Source of the DNA: SIG710 sp045651985
GTDB taxonomy: Bacteria > Bacillota > Clostridia > Oscillospirales > CAG-272
Assembly: GCA_045651985.1 (NCBI GenBank)
Contig: JAZRTK010000035.1
Location: 1-20,173 of the forward strand
Direction: 5' to 3'
Length of the DNA stretch: 20,173 bases
In this document: positions 8,600 through 15,682 of the stretch, one piece after another
Numbering within the stretch: position 1 is the stretch's first letter
Layout of the letters: each line of letters opens with the position of its first letter
Translations under genes and position numbers: made by a program
The notes under the pieces: generated by a model
The model's input: only the letters and a program-made list of their open reading frames with translations
What the model was told of the DNA's origin: nothing
Database searches by the model: none

Positions 8600-9358
8600 A
8601 TGATATACAGAGGCATTTTTATCAAAGGATTGTTAGCTTTCATAAAGGCGAAGACTGACCTTTCCGATATCGGCGACGGACTGCTCATGATCGGTCTGGC
8701 ACTGGTTTTAATTTTGTGTGCGTACCTCATCGGCTCGCTGAATTTTGCCGTTATCATCTCCCGATTGAAATACGGTCAGGATATCCGTAATTTCGGCAGC
8801 GGAAACGGCGGCTCCACCAATATGCTCCGTACCTACGGACGTAAAATGGGCGCGCTCACACTTCTTTGCGATATGCTCAAAGCTGCGGTGGCTTGTACTG
8901 TTGGATGCCTTTTGCTGGGACTTACCGTGGGCGGTTATCTTGCCGCGTTTTTCTGTATGCTCGGACATATGTTCCCTGTGTACTATAAGTTCAAGGGAGG
9001 CAAAGGCGTCGCGGTGGCGGCAGCCTCCATGCTCATGCTAAACCCCGCGGTGTTCGCCATTATTCTTGTGTGCTTTTTGGTCATCGTCGGCGGTACCAAA
9101 TACGTGTCCTTGGGTTCTGTTATGTGCGCCCTTCTTTATCCCGTGTTTCTCAAATCCATGAACGACGTTTTGTTCCCTTATCTTTATGCCCTCGGCGTGA
9201 CTAAGATAGGTCCCGACGTACTTTTTGCGGTGCTTATTGCCGTTTTCGTGGTCTTCATGCACCGTGAAAATATCAAGCGCTTAATAGCCGGAACGGAGTC
9301 AAAGGTGTCTTTGTGCAAAAAGCCCGTTCAGGAGGAAAACAAAAATGACAAGCGCTGA
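8600..9358 (+). CDS. plsY: Acyl-phosphate:glycerol-3-phosphate acyltransferase PlsY
   Basis: Membrane enzyme that transfers acyl groups from acyl-phosphate to glycerol-3-phosphate, the first acylation in phospholipid synthesis. All three family signatures are seen: FGSGNGGSTNMLRTYG (65-80), GHMFPVYYKFKGGKGVA (122-138) and HRENIKRLIAGTE (221-233). Several hydrophobic segments occur (about 30-52, 95-120, 140-165, 170-190, 205-220). At 252 residues it is longer than the usual 190-220, owing to a 29-residue N-terminal extension and a roughly 20-residue charged tail. The ATG at 8600 is preferred because AAAGGG (8585-8590) precedes it; the alternative Met30 at 8687 would give a more typical N-terminus but lacks a good ribosome binding site. 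It overlaps the next gene by 14 bp. Confidence 0.95.
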   Translation: MIYRGIFIKGLLAFIKAKTDLSDIGDGLLMIGLALVLILCAYLIGSLNFAVIISRLKYGQDIRNFGSGNGGSTNMLRTYGRKMGALTLLCDMLKAAVACTVGCLLLGLTVGGYLAAFFCMLGHMFPVYYKFKGGKGVAVAAASMLMLNPAVFAIILVCFLVIVGGTKYVSLGSVMCALLYPVFLKSMNDVLFPYLYALGVTKIGPDVLFAVLIAVFVVFMHRENIKRLIAGTESKVSLCKKPVQEENKNDKR

Positions 9359-10520
9359 GATTTCAGGCATTTGTCAGGTCCTGCAAAAAGCGGCGGAGCT
9401 GGGAGCGCTTAAAAAAGCAGTGCTTTCAAAGCCCGATTCAAAAGAAATTTTGAAGACCGTTCTGACGGTCAAAATGATTGCGGGCAGAAAAATGCTCCAG
9501 GCAGAATGCTTTACGCGGGATAACAAGGCAAAGCACGGGAATATTGAAATTTCCGATGCCCAAAGCCTTTTGGCGTTGGCATGCGGATTTTCGCAGGTAA
9601 ACATTATCACCACGGCGGGGGACTGCGAATATAAGCGCTCAAAGAACGGAAAAGAGACCCTTATCGGAACGAAAAAGGTCATGTCCTCGCTTCCGTCGGC
9701 GCAGACGGTGGAAACAGGCGGAAACGACCGCGAGAAGAACTATATCTTGAACGGTTCCGAGCCTTTTCTCGTACAACTTGGAGTCAGCGACAAAAACGGA
9801 CGCGTCCACGACAAAAAGCGTCCCAAATTCCGTCAGATAAACCGATTTTTGGAGCACATCAGGGACATAATGAAGCACCTGCCCTCAGAGGGCGAGCTTC
9901 GTGTCTGCGACCTGTGCTGCGGAAAGAGCTATCTTTCCTTTGCGGTCTACCATTACATTAAAAACGTACTTGGCCGCGACGTAAAAATGACGGGCGTTGA
10001 CCTGAAAGACGACGTTATCGAGTACTGCAATTCGGTGGCACGTGCGCTTTCCTGGGACGGGCTTGAATTTTTCTGCATGGATATTATGAAATACGAGACG
10101 GAGAACCCGCCTCATCTGGTCATATCCCTCCATGCCTGCGATATCGCCACCGACATCGTTCTGCGAAAGGCCGCCATGTGGCAGACGGATGTTATTCTGT
10201 CCACCCCCTGCTGCCATCATGAAATGAACCAAAAGCTTAACTGCCCCGAGCTTGAGTTTATCTCAAGGTATTCAATGCTCCGCCAAAAATTCAGCGATGC
10301 GGCGACCGACGCGCTTCGTCTGATGTGGCTTGAGAGCGAGGGGTATGTTTGCGACGCTTTGGAACTGATAGACCCCGACGACACGCCCAAAAACATTCTC
10401 CTCCGTGCCACCCGCCGCAAAAAGGCGGACCCAGCCAGGAGAGCGGAGAAGGCAAAGCAAGAATACTATAAAACGAGAGGATTTCTCATTGGCTCGGGAA
10501 TTTTGGGAGGTATAGAATGA
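9345..10520 (+). CDS. Class I SAM-dependent methyltransferase, Methyltransf_32-like, unknown substrate
   Basis: A 391-residue protein with an N-terminal half of no clear homology (1-160) and a Rossmann methyltransferase domain (about 160-350). The SAM motif I is VCDLCCGKSYLSFAVY (187-202) and the acidic motif II is TGVDLKDDVIEYC. Two further marks, SLHACDIATD (261-270) and STPCCHHEMNQ (287-297), match the pattern of the PF13679 group that includes eukaryotic GSTCD and METTL25-like proteins. The Cys-Cys-His-His cluster could bind metal. The substrate is unknown; RNA or protein methylation are both possible. The start is fixed by AGGAGG at 9330-9335. It overlaps plsY by 14 bp and folC by 4 bp (ATGA), so translation is probably coupled. 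Confidence 0.85.
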   Translation: MTSAEISGICQVLQKAAELGALKKAVLSKPDSKEILKTVLTVKMIAGRKMLQAECFTRDNKAKHGNIEISDAQSLLALACGFSQVNIITTAGDCEYKRSKNGKETLIGTKKVMSSLPSAQTVETGGNDREKNYILNGSEPFLVQLGVSDKNGRVHDKKRPKFRQINRFLEHIRDIMKHLPSEGELRVCDLCCGKSYLSFAVYHYIKNVLGRDVKMTGVDLKDDVIEYCNSVARALSWDGLEFFCMDIMKYETENPPHLVISLHACDIATDIVLRKAAMWQTDVILSTPCCHHEMNQKLNCPELEFISRYSMLRQKFSDAATDALRLMWLESEGYVCDALELIDPDDTPKNILLRATRRKKADPARRAEKAKQEYYKTRGFLIGSGILGGIE

Positions 10521-11908
10521 CCTTCGAAAACGCACTGAAAAAAATAAGCGGCTTTCCCCGAACCAACGGCAGGGCGTCTACGACTCGAATGGCGCTCCTA
10601 TGCAAATATTTGGGGAATCCCGAGAAAAAACTGAAATTCATACATATCGCGGGCACTAACGGCAAAGGCTCCGTGGCGTCCATGACTGACGAGGTCCTGC
10701 GGCGGGCGGGGTATAAGGTCGGAAGGTATATTTCGCCTTACATTCTGAATTTCAGAGAGCGAATGACCTTTGACGGTAAGATGATATCGCACGCGGAGCT
10801 TCCTGTTTTTACGGAAAAGGTCCTTGCCGCTGCCGAGCAGATGGAAAGCGATATTGAAGCGGCAAAATGGGGTGAGCGTGTTGACGTTGAGATCCCCGAC
10901 GAGCTTCTTTGCGGCGACTTACCTGCACGTCCCGTGCAGTTTGAGGTGGTTACCGCGATCGCGTTTTTGTTCTTTCTTTACCACGAGTGCGACACGGTAG
11001 TTCTTGAATGTGGCCTCGGAGGCAAATTTGACGCTACGAACGTAATAGAGGCGCCCATGGCTGCAGTCCTTTGCGGTATCGGACTTGACCACGCCGAGCT
11101 TCTCGGAGATACGGTGGCAAAGATCGCTGCCGAAAAAAGCGGAATAATTAAAAAGGGGACCCGCTATGCGGTCTCTGCGCCCCAGGTAGCGGATGCTCTC
11201 CAGCCTATCGAAACGGCTTGCGGAGCTGTTGGCTGTTCTTTATTGGTTGCGGGCAAGACAGAGATCTTGCGCTCGTCTCCCTTGGGGCTTGAATTCGCTT
11301 ACCGCGGGGAAAAATATTCTCTCGCCCTTTGTGCCGCATATCAGGCGACCAATGCTTCAATAGTTTTGGAGCTGATGAACGCTTTGCGTGTCCAAGGCAT
11401 GGAGATACCCGACAGCGCGGTAAGAGAGGGGTTTGCAAAGGTCCGTTTCCCTGCAAGATTTGAGGTCTTTTCCATATCTCCCACCGTCATTATCGACGGC
11501 GCTCACAACGAGCACGGTGTCACGGCATTCTGCCACAGCATACGTTCAATGAAGAAGCATTTTGCATGTGGGCAGGTCACCTTTTTTACGGCTATGCTCC
11601 GCGATAAGGCGCCTGAAAGAGCGCTTGCTCCCTTTGCCGCATTTGCTCTGGCCGAGGACGTGAGAATAAAGAAAATAGTTGCCTTTGAAGCGGACAATCC
11701 CCGTTCAATGCCCTCAGAGGAGCTTGCGGATATTTTACGCACGCTGACCGACGGAAAAATTGAGGTGGAAAGCACGCAAAACATCAAAAATACCGCGCCC
11801 AAAATCTTGTCCGAGCTTGGACGGGACGACAGCGCTATCGCTTTTGGATCACTTTACTCTGCCGCCGAATTACGGTCGATAGTAAGCGAATATTTCGGCT
11901 TGACATAA
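10517..11908 (+). CDS. folC: Folylpolyglutamate synthase / dihydrofolate synthase
   Basis: ATP-dependent Mur-ligase-family enzyme that adds glutamate to folates (and, in bifunctional versions, to dihydropteroate). The P-loop GTNGKGS is at 46-52, followed by the YISPYILNFRERM folate-binding segment (71-83), LECGLGGKFDATNVI (163-177), GLDHAELLGDTVAKIAAEKS and the C-terminal-domain IDGAHN motif. The 463 residues are somewhat longer than the usual 420-440; the segment from about 104 to 140, between the folate loop and the FEVVTAIAF helix, appears to hold extra residues. It is translationally coupled to the methyltransferase through ATGA and ends 65 bp before spoIVA. No dihydropteroate synthase gene is nearby, so mono- versus bifunctionality cannot be judged. 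Confidence 0.94.
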   Translation: MTFENALKKISGFPRTNGRASTTRMALLCKYLGNPEKKLKFIHIAGTNGKGSVASMTDEVLRRAGYKVGRYISPYILNFRERMTFDGKMISHAELPVFTEKVLAAAEQMESDIEAAKWGERVDVEIPDELLCGDLPARPVQFEVVTAIAFLFFLYHECDTVVLECGLGGKFDATNVIEAPMAAVLCGIGLDHAELLGDTVAKIAAEKSGIIKKGTRYAVSAPQVADALQPIETACGAVGCSLLVAGKTEILRSSPLGLEFAYRGEKYSLALCAAYQATNASIVLELMNALRVQGMEIPDSAVREGFAKVRFPARFEVFSISPTVIIDGAHNEHGVTAFCHSIRSMKKHFACGQVTFFTAMLRDKAPERALAPFAAFALAEDVRIKKIVAFEADNPRSMPSEELADILRTLTDGKIEVESTQNIKNTAPKILSELGRDDSAIAFGSLYSAAELRSIVSEYFGLT

Positions 11909-11932
11909 TTTTAAAACTCCCACCATATACAT
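11905..11932 (+). promoter_or_regulatory. Possible sigma-E (mother-cell) promoter for spoIVA
   Basis: ATAAT near 11905-11909 and CATATACAT at 11924-11932 are spaced about 14 bp and loosely resemble the sporulation sigma-E pattern (ATA-like -35 and CATACA-like -10). spoIVA is sigma-E dependent in Bacillus subtilis. The match is imperfect, so this is a candidate only. Confidence 0.3.
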
Positions 11933-11973
11933 GGATCGAAACGATTTTCAGATTTGGCGGGAGGTATTTTTTT
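11917..11973 (+). terminator. Terminator-like hairpin overlapping the spoIVA ribosome binding site
   Basis: CTCCC-A-CC (11917-11924) pairs with GG-C-GGGAG (11956-11963), with one A/C mismatch, and seven T's follow at 11967-11973. An inner hairpin ATCG-AAA-CGAT lies at 11935-11945. The structure can end folC readthrough transcripts, but its 3' arm also holds the spoIVA Shine-Dalgarno GGGAGG (11959-11964), so it can equally hide that site. Confidence 0.5.
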
Positions 11974-13452
11974 ATGTCCGAGCATTCAATTTACCGTGAT
12001 ATCGCGCTTCGCACGGGCGGCGATATTTATATCGGGGTGGTAGGCCCCGTAAGAACGGGAAAGTCCACATTTATCAAGCGCTTTATGGAGACGACCGTTC
12101 TGCCCAATATCAAGGGCGAATTTGACCGAAGCCGAGCTACTGACGAGATGCCACAGAGCGCGTCGGGGAAGACGGTCATGACCACTGAACCCAAGTTCGT
12201 TCCCGACGAGGCGGTGGAGGTGAACATGGAGGACGGCGCGAGCTTGAGAATTAAGATGATAGATTGCGTTGGGTACATAGTTCCCGAGGCTATCGGTCAT
12301 ATTGAGGACGGCAAGCCCAGAATGGTAAGCACCCCTTGGTCTGACGAGCCCATGCCCTTTGTGCAGGCGGCAGAGATCGGCACGAAAAAGGTCATTCGTG
12401 AGCATTCCACCATCGGTATGGTGGTCACGACCGACGGAACTATCGGCGAGATTCCCAGAGAGAGCTATCTTGAAGCCGAGGAGCGGGTCGTACGTGAGCT
12501 GAAGGAATTGAAAAAGCCCTTTGCGGTGATTTTGAATTCCGCCGTGCCCGATTCTGCCGAGGCGACGGAGCTTGCTTTGTCCCTGGAAGAAAAATACGGT
12601 GTACCCGTGGCGCTGGTCAACTGCATAGAGCTTGACGGTGAGGATATCGGAAATATCATGCACATGGTTTTGCGCGAATTTCCCGTTTCCGAGGTGAAGC
12701 TGAATATTCCGACCTGGGTGACACGTTTAGACGACACCCACCCCGTAAAGAGCAGTATTCTTGCTTGTCTTGCAAAATGTGCGGCGAGTGCGGAGAAATG
12801 CGGTCAGATAGGTGAAGCATTTTCACCCTTGACGGAATGTGAATACATATCTGCTGTAACGGGTATCAGAACCGATTACGGCCGCGGCAGGGCGGAGATA
12901 TCGGCTGACCTTGCCCCCGGACTCTATTACAGCGTTCTCAGTGAGCTGACAGGCTTTGATATACAAAGCGAGGAGAGGCTTATCGAGCTTCTTTGCGAGC
13001 TCTCGGCGATGAAAGAGAAGTACGATAAGGTTGCCGCCGCCGTCGAGGAAGCAGACAGACGCGGATACGGCATCGTCATGCCCTCACTTGATGAAATGAA
13101 GCTTGAAGAACCCGAAATAATCAAGCAGGCAGGGGGATACGGCGTAAAGCTCCGCGCATCGGCACAGTCGATACACATGATCCGCGCCAACATTGAGACC
13201 GAGATCAACCCTGTGGTCGGAACCGAGCAGCAGTCGGAGGAGCTTATCGGCTACCTTCTCCGTGAATTTGAGGAAAATCCCCGCGCCATCTGGGAGTCCA
13301 ATATGTTCGGAAAGAGCCTGTACGAGCTGATGAACGAGGGACTTCACACAAAGCTTGAGCATATGCCCGAGGAGTCGAGAGCAAAGCTGTCTTCGACTTT
13401 GGAGCGAATTATCAACGAGGGAAGCAACGGTCTTATCTGCATTATCCTCTGA
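11974..13452 (+). CDS. spoIVA: Stage IV sporulation protein A, spore coat morphogenetic ATPase
   Basis: Mother-cell protein that polymerises on the forespore surface using ATP and forms the basement layer of the spore coat. The 492 residues equal the length I recall for the B. subtilis protein. The Walker A site is GPVRTGKS (24-31) within GGDIYIGVVGPVRTGKSTFI. The block DEMPQSASGKTVMTTEPKFV, the DCVGYIVPEA switch region, EHSTIGMVVTTDGTIGEIPR and the near-invariant C-terminus INEGSNGLICIIL are all present. The C-terminal end is what docks to the small membrane protein SpoVM in Bacillus. The start has GGGAGG at 11959-11964. It is a single gene bounded by a terminator at its 3' end, and its presence marks the host as an endospore former. 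Confidence 0.98.
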   Translation: MSEHSIYRDIALRTGGDIYIGVVGPVRTGKSTFIKRFMETTVLPNIKGEFDRSRATDEMPQSASGKTVMTTEPKFVPDEAVEVNMEDGASLRIKMIDCVGYIVPEAIGHIEDGKPRMVSTPWSDEPMPFVQAAEIGTKKVIREHSTIGMVVTTDGTIGEIPRESYLEAEERVVRELKELKKPFAVILNSAVPDSAEATELALSLEEKYGVPVALVNCIELDGEDIGNIMHMVLREFPVSEVKLNIPTWVTRLDDTHPVKSSILACLAKCAASAEKCGQIGEAFSPLTECEYISAVTGIRTDYGRGRAEISADLAPGLYYSVLSELTGFDIQSEERLIELLCELSAMKEKYDKVAAAVEEADRRGYGIVMPSLDEMKLEEPEIIKQAGGYGVKLRASAQSIHMIRANIETEINPVVGTEQQSEELIGYLLREFEENPRAIWESNMFGKSLYELMNEGLHTKLEHMPEESRAKLSSTLERIINEGSNGLICIIL

Positions 13453-13467
13453 TTTGTAAAGAATCAA

Positions 13468-13524
13468 CAAGGCTTTCGTGCATTTCACTATCCTGTGTGC
13501 AAATGCCCGAAAGCCTTGATTTTT
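13468..13524 (+). terminator. Rho-independent terminator after spoIVA
   Basis: CAAGGCTTTCG-T-GCATTT (13468-13485) pairs with AAATGC-C-CGAAAGCCTTG (13501-13518), giving a 17-bp stem with one mismatch and a 15-nt loop, followed by ATTTTT. It separates spoIVA from the citrate synthase operon. Confidence 0.88.
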
Positions 13525-13544
13525 ATGACGGAGTACGCCCCCGA

Positions 13545-13561
13545 ATTAACAAAATGTTAAT
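13545..13561. promoter_or_regulatory. Inverted repeat upstream of the citrate synthase promoter
   Basis: ATTAACA-AAA-TGTTAAT is a perfect 7-bp dyad ending 19 bp before the -35 box. It could be a second operator, or simply part of an AT-rich upstream element. The cognate protein is unknown; the half-site order does not match a Rex site. Confidence 0.35.
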
Positions 13562-13580
13562 AAATAATTTTTGTTTACTA

Positions 13581-13609
13581 TTGACAAAATACAAGAATGC
13601 TTGTATAAT
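13581..13609 (+). promoter_or_regulatory. Near-consensus sigma-A promoter of the citrate synthase-proBA operon
   Basis: TTGACA (13581-13586) and TATAAT (13604-13609) are both perfect consensus hexamers with a 17-bp spacer. Transcription should start near 13616, giving a leader of about 34 nt. Such a strong promoter generally implies control by a repressor. Confidence 0.93.
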
Positions 13610-13626
13610 TGTATACAAGAATTCTT
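13589..13626. promoter_or_regulatory. Cluster of TTGTATACAA-type operators, likely for the GntR/FCD regulator
   Basis: ATACAAG (13589-13595) and CTTGTAT (13600-13606) form a dyad across the promoter spacer and -10 box. TTGTATACAA (13609-13618) is a perfect palindrome over the expected start site. The 10-mer ATACAAGAAT occurs twice, at 13589-13598 and 13613-13622. TTGTATACAA fits the TnGTnnACnA form known for FadR/FCD-class GntR regulators, and such a regulator is encoded by the operon's second gene. Confidence 0.7.
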
Positions 13627-13633
13627 TTCAAAG

Positions 13634-13652
13634 AAGGAGAAACAAGAATATG
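13634..13652 (+). promoter_or_regulatory. Ribosome binding site that decides the citrate synthase start
   Basis: AAGGAG at 13634-13639 precedes the ATG at 13650 by 10 nt. The frame is open further upstream to an ATG at 13497, but that start lies inside the terminator and ahead of the promoter. Confidence 0.85.
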
Positions 13653-15026
13653 CTTGAAATATCCAATAAGACTAATCTGCTGGAACAAAAGACCTACAAA
13701 TATTCCCTGCAGGACGTTGCCGAGCCCGAGCTTTATCGTGCCATTTATAGCTACCATGAGGTACCTAAAGTGGCATTCAACCACCGCCGCGTACCTATGG
13801 GCATGCCTCGGGACATCTGGATCACGGACACGTCCTTCCGTGACGGTCAGCAGTCGGTGGAGCCTTACACGGTAAAGCAGATAGTGGACCTTTTCAAGAT
13901 GATGTCAAAGCTGGGAGGACCATTTGGAATCATCCGCCAGACCGAGTTTTTCGTTTACAGCGAAAAGGACAGAAAGGCGATAGCCGAGTGTCAGGACCTT
14001 GGATTGAAATTCCCCGAGATCACTACATGGATAAGAGCGAGCAAGGAAGATTTCAAGCTCGTTCGCGATCTGGGTATCCGCGAGACGGGTATTCTGGTAT
14101 CCTGCAGTGACTACCATATATTTAAAAAGATGAAGCTTTCACGCTCGGAGTGCATGAAAAAATATCTTTCTGCCGTGGCAGAGGCGTTTGAGGCTGGCGT
14201 CATGCCCCGCTGTCATCTGGAGGACATTACAAGAGCCGATTTTTACGGCTTTGTCGTACCTTTTGTAAACGAGCTGATGAAGATGTCCGAGGATGCGGGA
14301 ATTCCCGTAAGGATCCGTGCCTGCGACACCATGGGCTACGGCGTTCCTTTCTCCGAGGTAGCATTGCCCCGAAGCGTACCCGGTATTATCTACGGTCTCC
14401 AGCATTACTCTGACGTGCCAAGCGAAATGCTTGAATGGCACGGTCACAACGACTTCTACAAAGCGGTTGCAAACGCCACCACAGCTTGGCTCTACGGCGC
14501 GTGCGGCGTAAACTGTTCGCTGCTTGGAATCGGCGAGAGAACGGGTAACATTCCTCTTGAAGCCATGATAATGGAATACGCTTCCTTGCGCGGCTCCCTT
14601 GACGGTATGGATACCACCATGATCACCGAGATCGCAAATTACTTTAAGCACGAAATGGGCTACGATATCCCCGTTCAAACTCCCTTCGTGGGAAGAAACT
14701 TTAACGTTACCCGCGCGGGAATCCACGCGGACGGTCTCATGAAGGACGAGGAGATATACAACATCTTTGACACCGAGACACTTCTCAACCGTCCCGCTAC
14801 AGTAATGCTCGGTCAGAATTCGGGTCTTGCGGGAATTGCTTACTGGATGAACAATAACTACGGTCTGAACGGCGAGGACGCACTTGACAAGCGAGACCCC
14901 GTGGTCATAGACGTAAAGTCGTGGATCGACCGCGAGTACGCGGACGGACGCCAGACAACTCTTTCCGTCGGTGAGATCGAGGCGGCTATCGAGCAGATCT
15001 CGGGCGGCAAATACAGAAGACTGTAA
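13650..15026 (+). CDS. Re-type citrate synthase (DRE-TIM metallolyase family)
   Basis: Condenses acetyl-CoA and oxaloacetate to citrate with Re stereospecificity; a metal-dependent enzyme of anaerobes related to isopropylmalate and homocitrate synthases and unrelated to the usual Si-citrate synthase. The 458 residues match the length known from Clostridium kluyveri. The DRE-TIM signature is DTSFRDGQQSVEPYT near residues 60-75, and the metal-binding HxH is in EWHGHNDFYKA, followed by GIGERTGNIPLEAM. There is no long C-terminal LeuA-like regulatory domain. Homocitrate synthase is the main alternative, but the aconitase and isocitrate dehydrogenase genes downstream argue for citrate. First gene of the operon, behind a very strong promoter; 11 bp separate it from the GntR gene. 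Confidence 0.92.
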   Translation: MLEISNKTNLLEQKTYKYSLQDVAEPELYRAIYSYHEVPKVAFNHRRVPMGMPRDIWITDTSFRDGQQSVEPYTVKQIVDLFKMMSKLGGPFGIIRQTEFFVYSEKDRKAIAECQDLGLKFPEITTWIRASKEDFKLVRDLGIRETGILVSCSDYHIFKKMKLSRSECMKKYLSAVAEAFEAGVMPRCHLEDITRADFYGFVVPFVNELMKMSEDAGIPVRIRACDTMGYGVPFSEVALPRSVPGIIYGLQHYSDVPSEMLEWHGHNDFYKAVANATTAWLYGACGVNCSLLGIGERTGNIPLEAMIMEYASLRGSLDGMDTTMITEIANYFKHEMGYDIPVQTPFVGRNFNVTRAGIHADGLMKDEEIYNIFDTETLLNRPATVMLGQNSGLAGIAYWMNNNYGLNGEDALDKRDPVVIDVKSWIDREYADGRQTTLSVGEIEAAIEQISGGKYRRL

Positions 15027-15037
15027 AGGAGATTAAA

Positions 15038-15682
15038 ATGGAACATAAGACGATTTCATTGGCTGAGCAGGTCTTTGAAAGACTTGAAAACGATATTCTC
15101 TGCGGAAAATATAAAAGAGGCGAGCTTCTCACCGAAAATATGCTGGTTTCCGACCTGAAAGTCAGCCGCACTCCCGTGCGCGAGGCTATACGCCGTTTGG
15201 AACAAGAGCACCTGGTGGAGGCTACCACAAAGGGAATTTTGGTCCTCGGCATAACACAAGAAGACCTGGTTGACATCATGGACTTGCGCCTCAAAATCGA
15301 GGGGATAGCCGCCGCGAGAGCCGCGGAGCGTATCACCGACGAGGAGCTGCGCGAGCTTAAAGATGCCCTTGAATTGCAGGAGTATTACGTTTCCAAAAAG
15401 GACGCCGAGCACATCAAGGCGCTTGACAACGAATTTCATTATCTCATATACCTCTTCTCGGGAAGCAATATAATTTACGATACCCTTATGCCGCTCCACA
15501 ACAAGGCGAGAAAGTACCGCAAGGCATCGGTTGAAAACGAGAGCCGCGCCCACGATTCGGTGGAGGAACATAGAGAGATCTACGAGGCTATTGCCGCCCA
15601 CGACCCCAAAAAGGCAGAGCAGGTGACAACCAAACACGTACAAAACGCAAAGACACATATACTTAACAGGAGCACAAAATAA
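15038..15682 (+). CDS. GntR family transcriptional regulator with FCD ligand domain
   Basis: A 214-residue DNA-binding protein. The winged helix (about 5-70) contains LTENMLVSDLKVSRTPVREA followed by IRRLEQEHLVE, typical of the family. The all-helical FCD domain (about 75-210) keeps the metal-ligand set Asp130, His134, His178 and His200 (ALDNEFHYLIY, SVEEHREIYEAI and TKHVQNAK). FCD domains commonly bind a metal ion plus a carboxylic acid, so citrate, isocitrate or 2-oxoglutarate are plausible ligands by context; this is inference. AAAGGAG (15025-15031) gives the start, and the stop codon overlaps the aconitase ATG by one base (TAATG). The operator cluster at 13589-13626 suggests autoregulation. 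Confidence 0.93.
   Translation: MEHKTISLAEQVFERLENDILCGKYKRGELLTENMLVSDLKVSRTPVREAIRRLEQEHLVEATTKGILVLGITQEDLVDIMDLRLKIEGIAAARAAERITDEELRELKDALELQEYYVSKKDAEHIKALDNEFHYLIYLFSGSNIIYDTLMPLHNKARKYRKASVENESRAHDSVEEHREIYEAIAAHDPKKAEQVTTKHVQNAKTHILNRSTK

Noticed and set aside
11986..12663. 225-codon open frame on the minus strand
   Set aside because: It lies fully antisense to spoIVA, a gene with end-to-end conserved motifs, and has no recognisable domain.
13545..13561. Rex (NADH-sensing) operator
   Set aside because: Rex sites have outer TTGT and ACAA ends around the dyad; here the half-sites are in the opposite order (TTAACA then TGTTAA).
13497..13649. In-frame N-terminal extension of 51 residues for the citrate synthase
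   Set aside because: It would start inside the spoIVA terminator and span the promoter and operators; the AAGGAG site and family length both fit the ATG at 13650.
13650..15026. Calling this gene 2-isopropylmalate or homocitrate synthase
   Set aside because: It lacks the long LeuA regulatory domain, it resembles the clostridial Re-citrate synthase in length and motifs, and it is followed by aconitase and isocitrate dehydrogenase.
15056..15658. 200-codon open frame on the minus strand
   Set aside because: It mirrors the GntR gene, whose domain residues are all accounted for on the plus strand.
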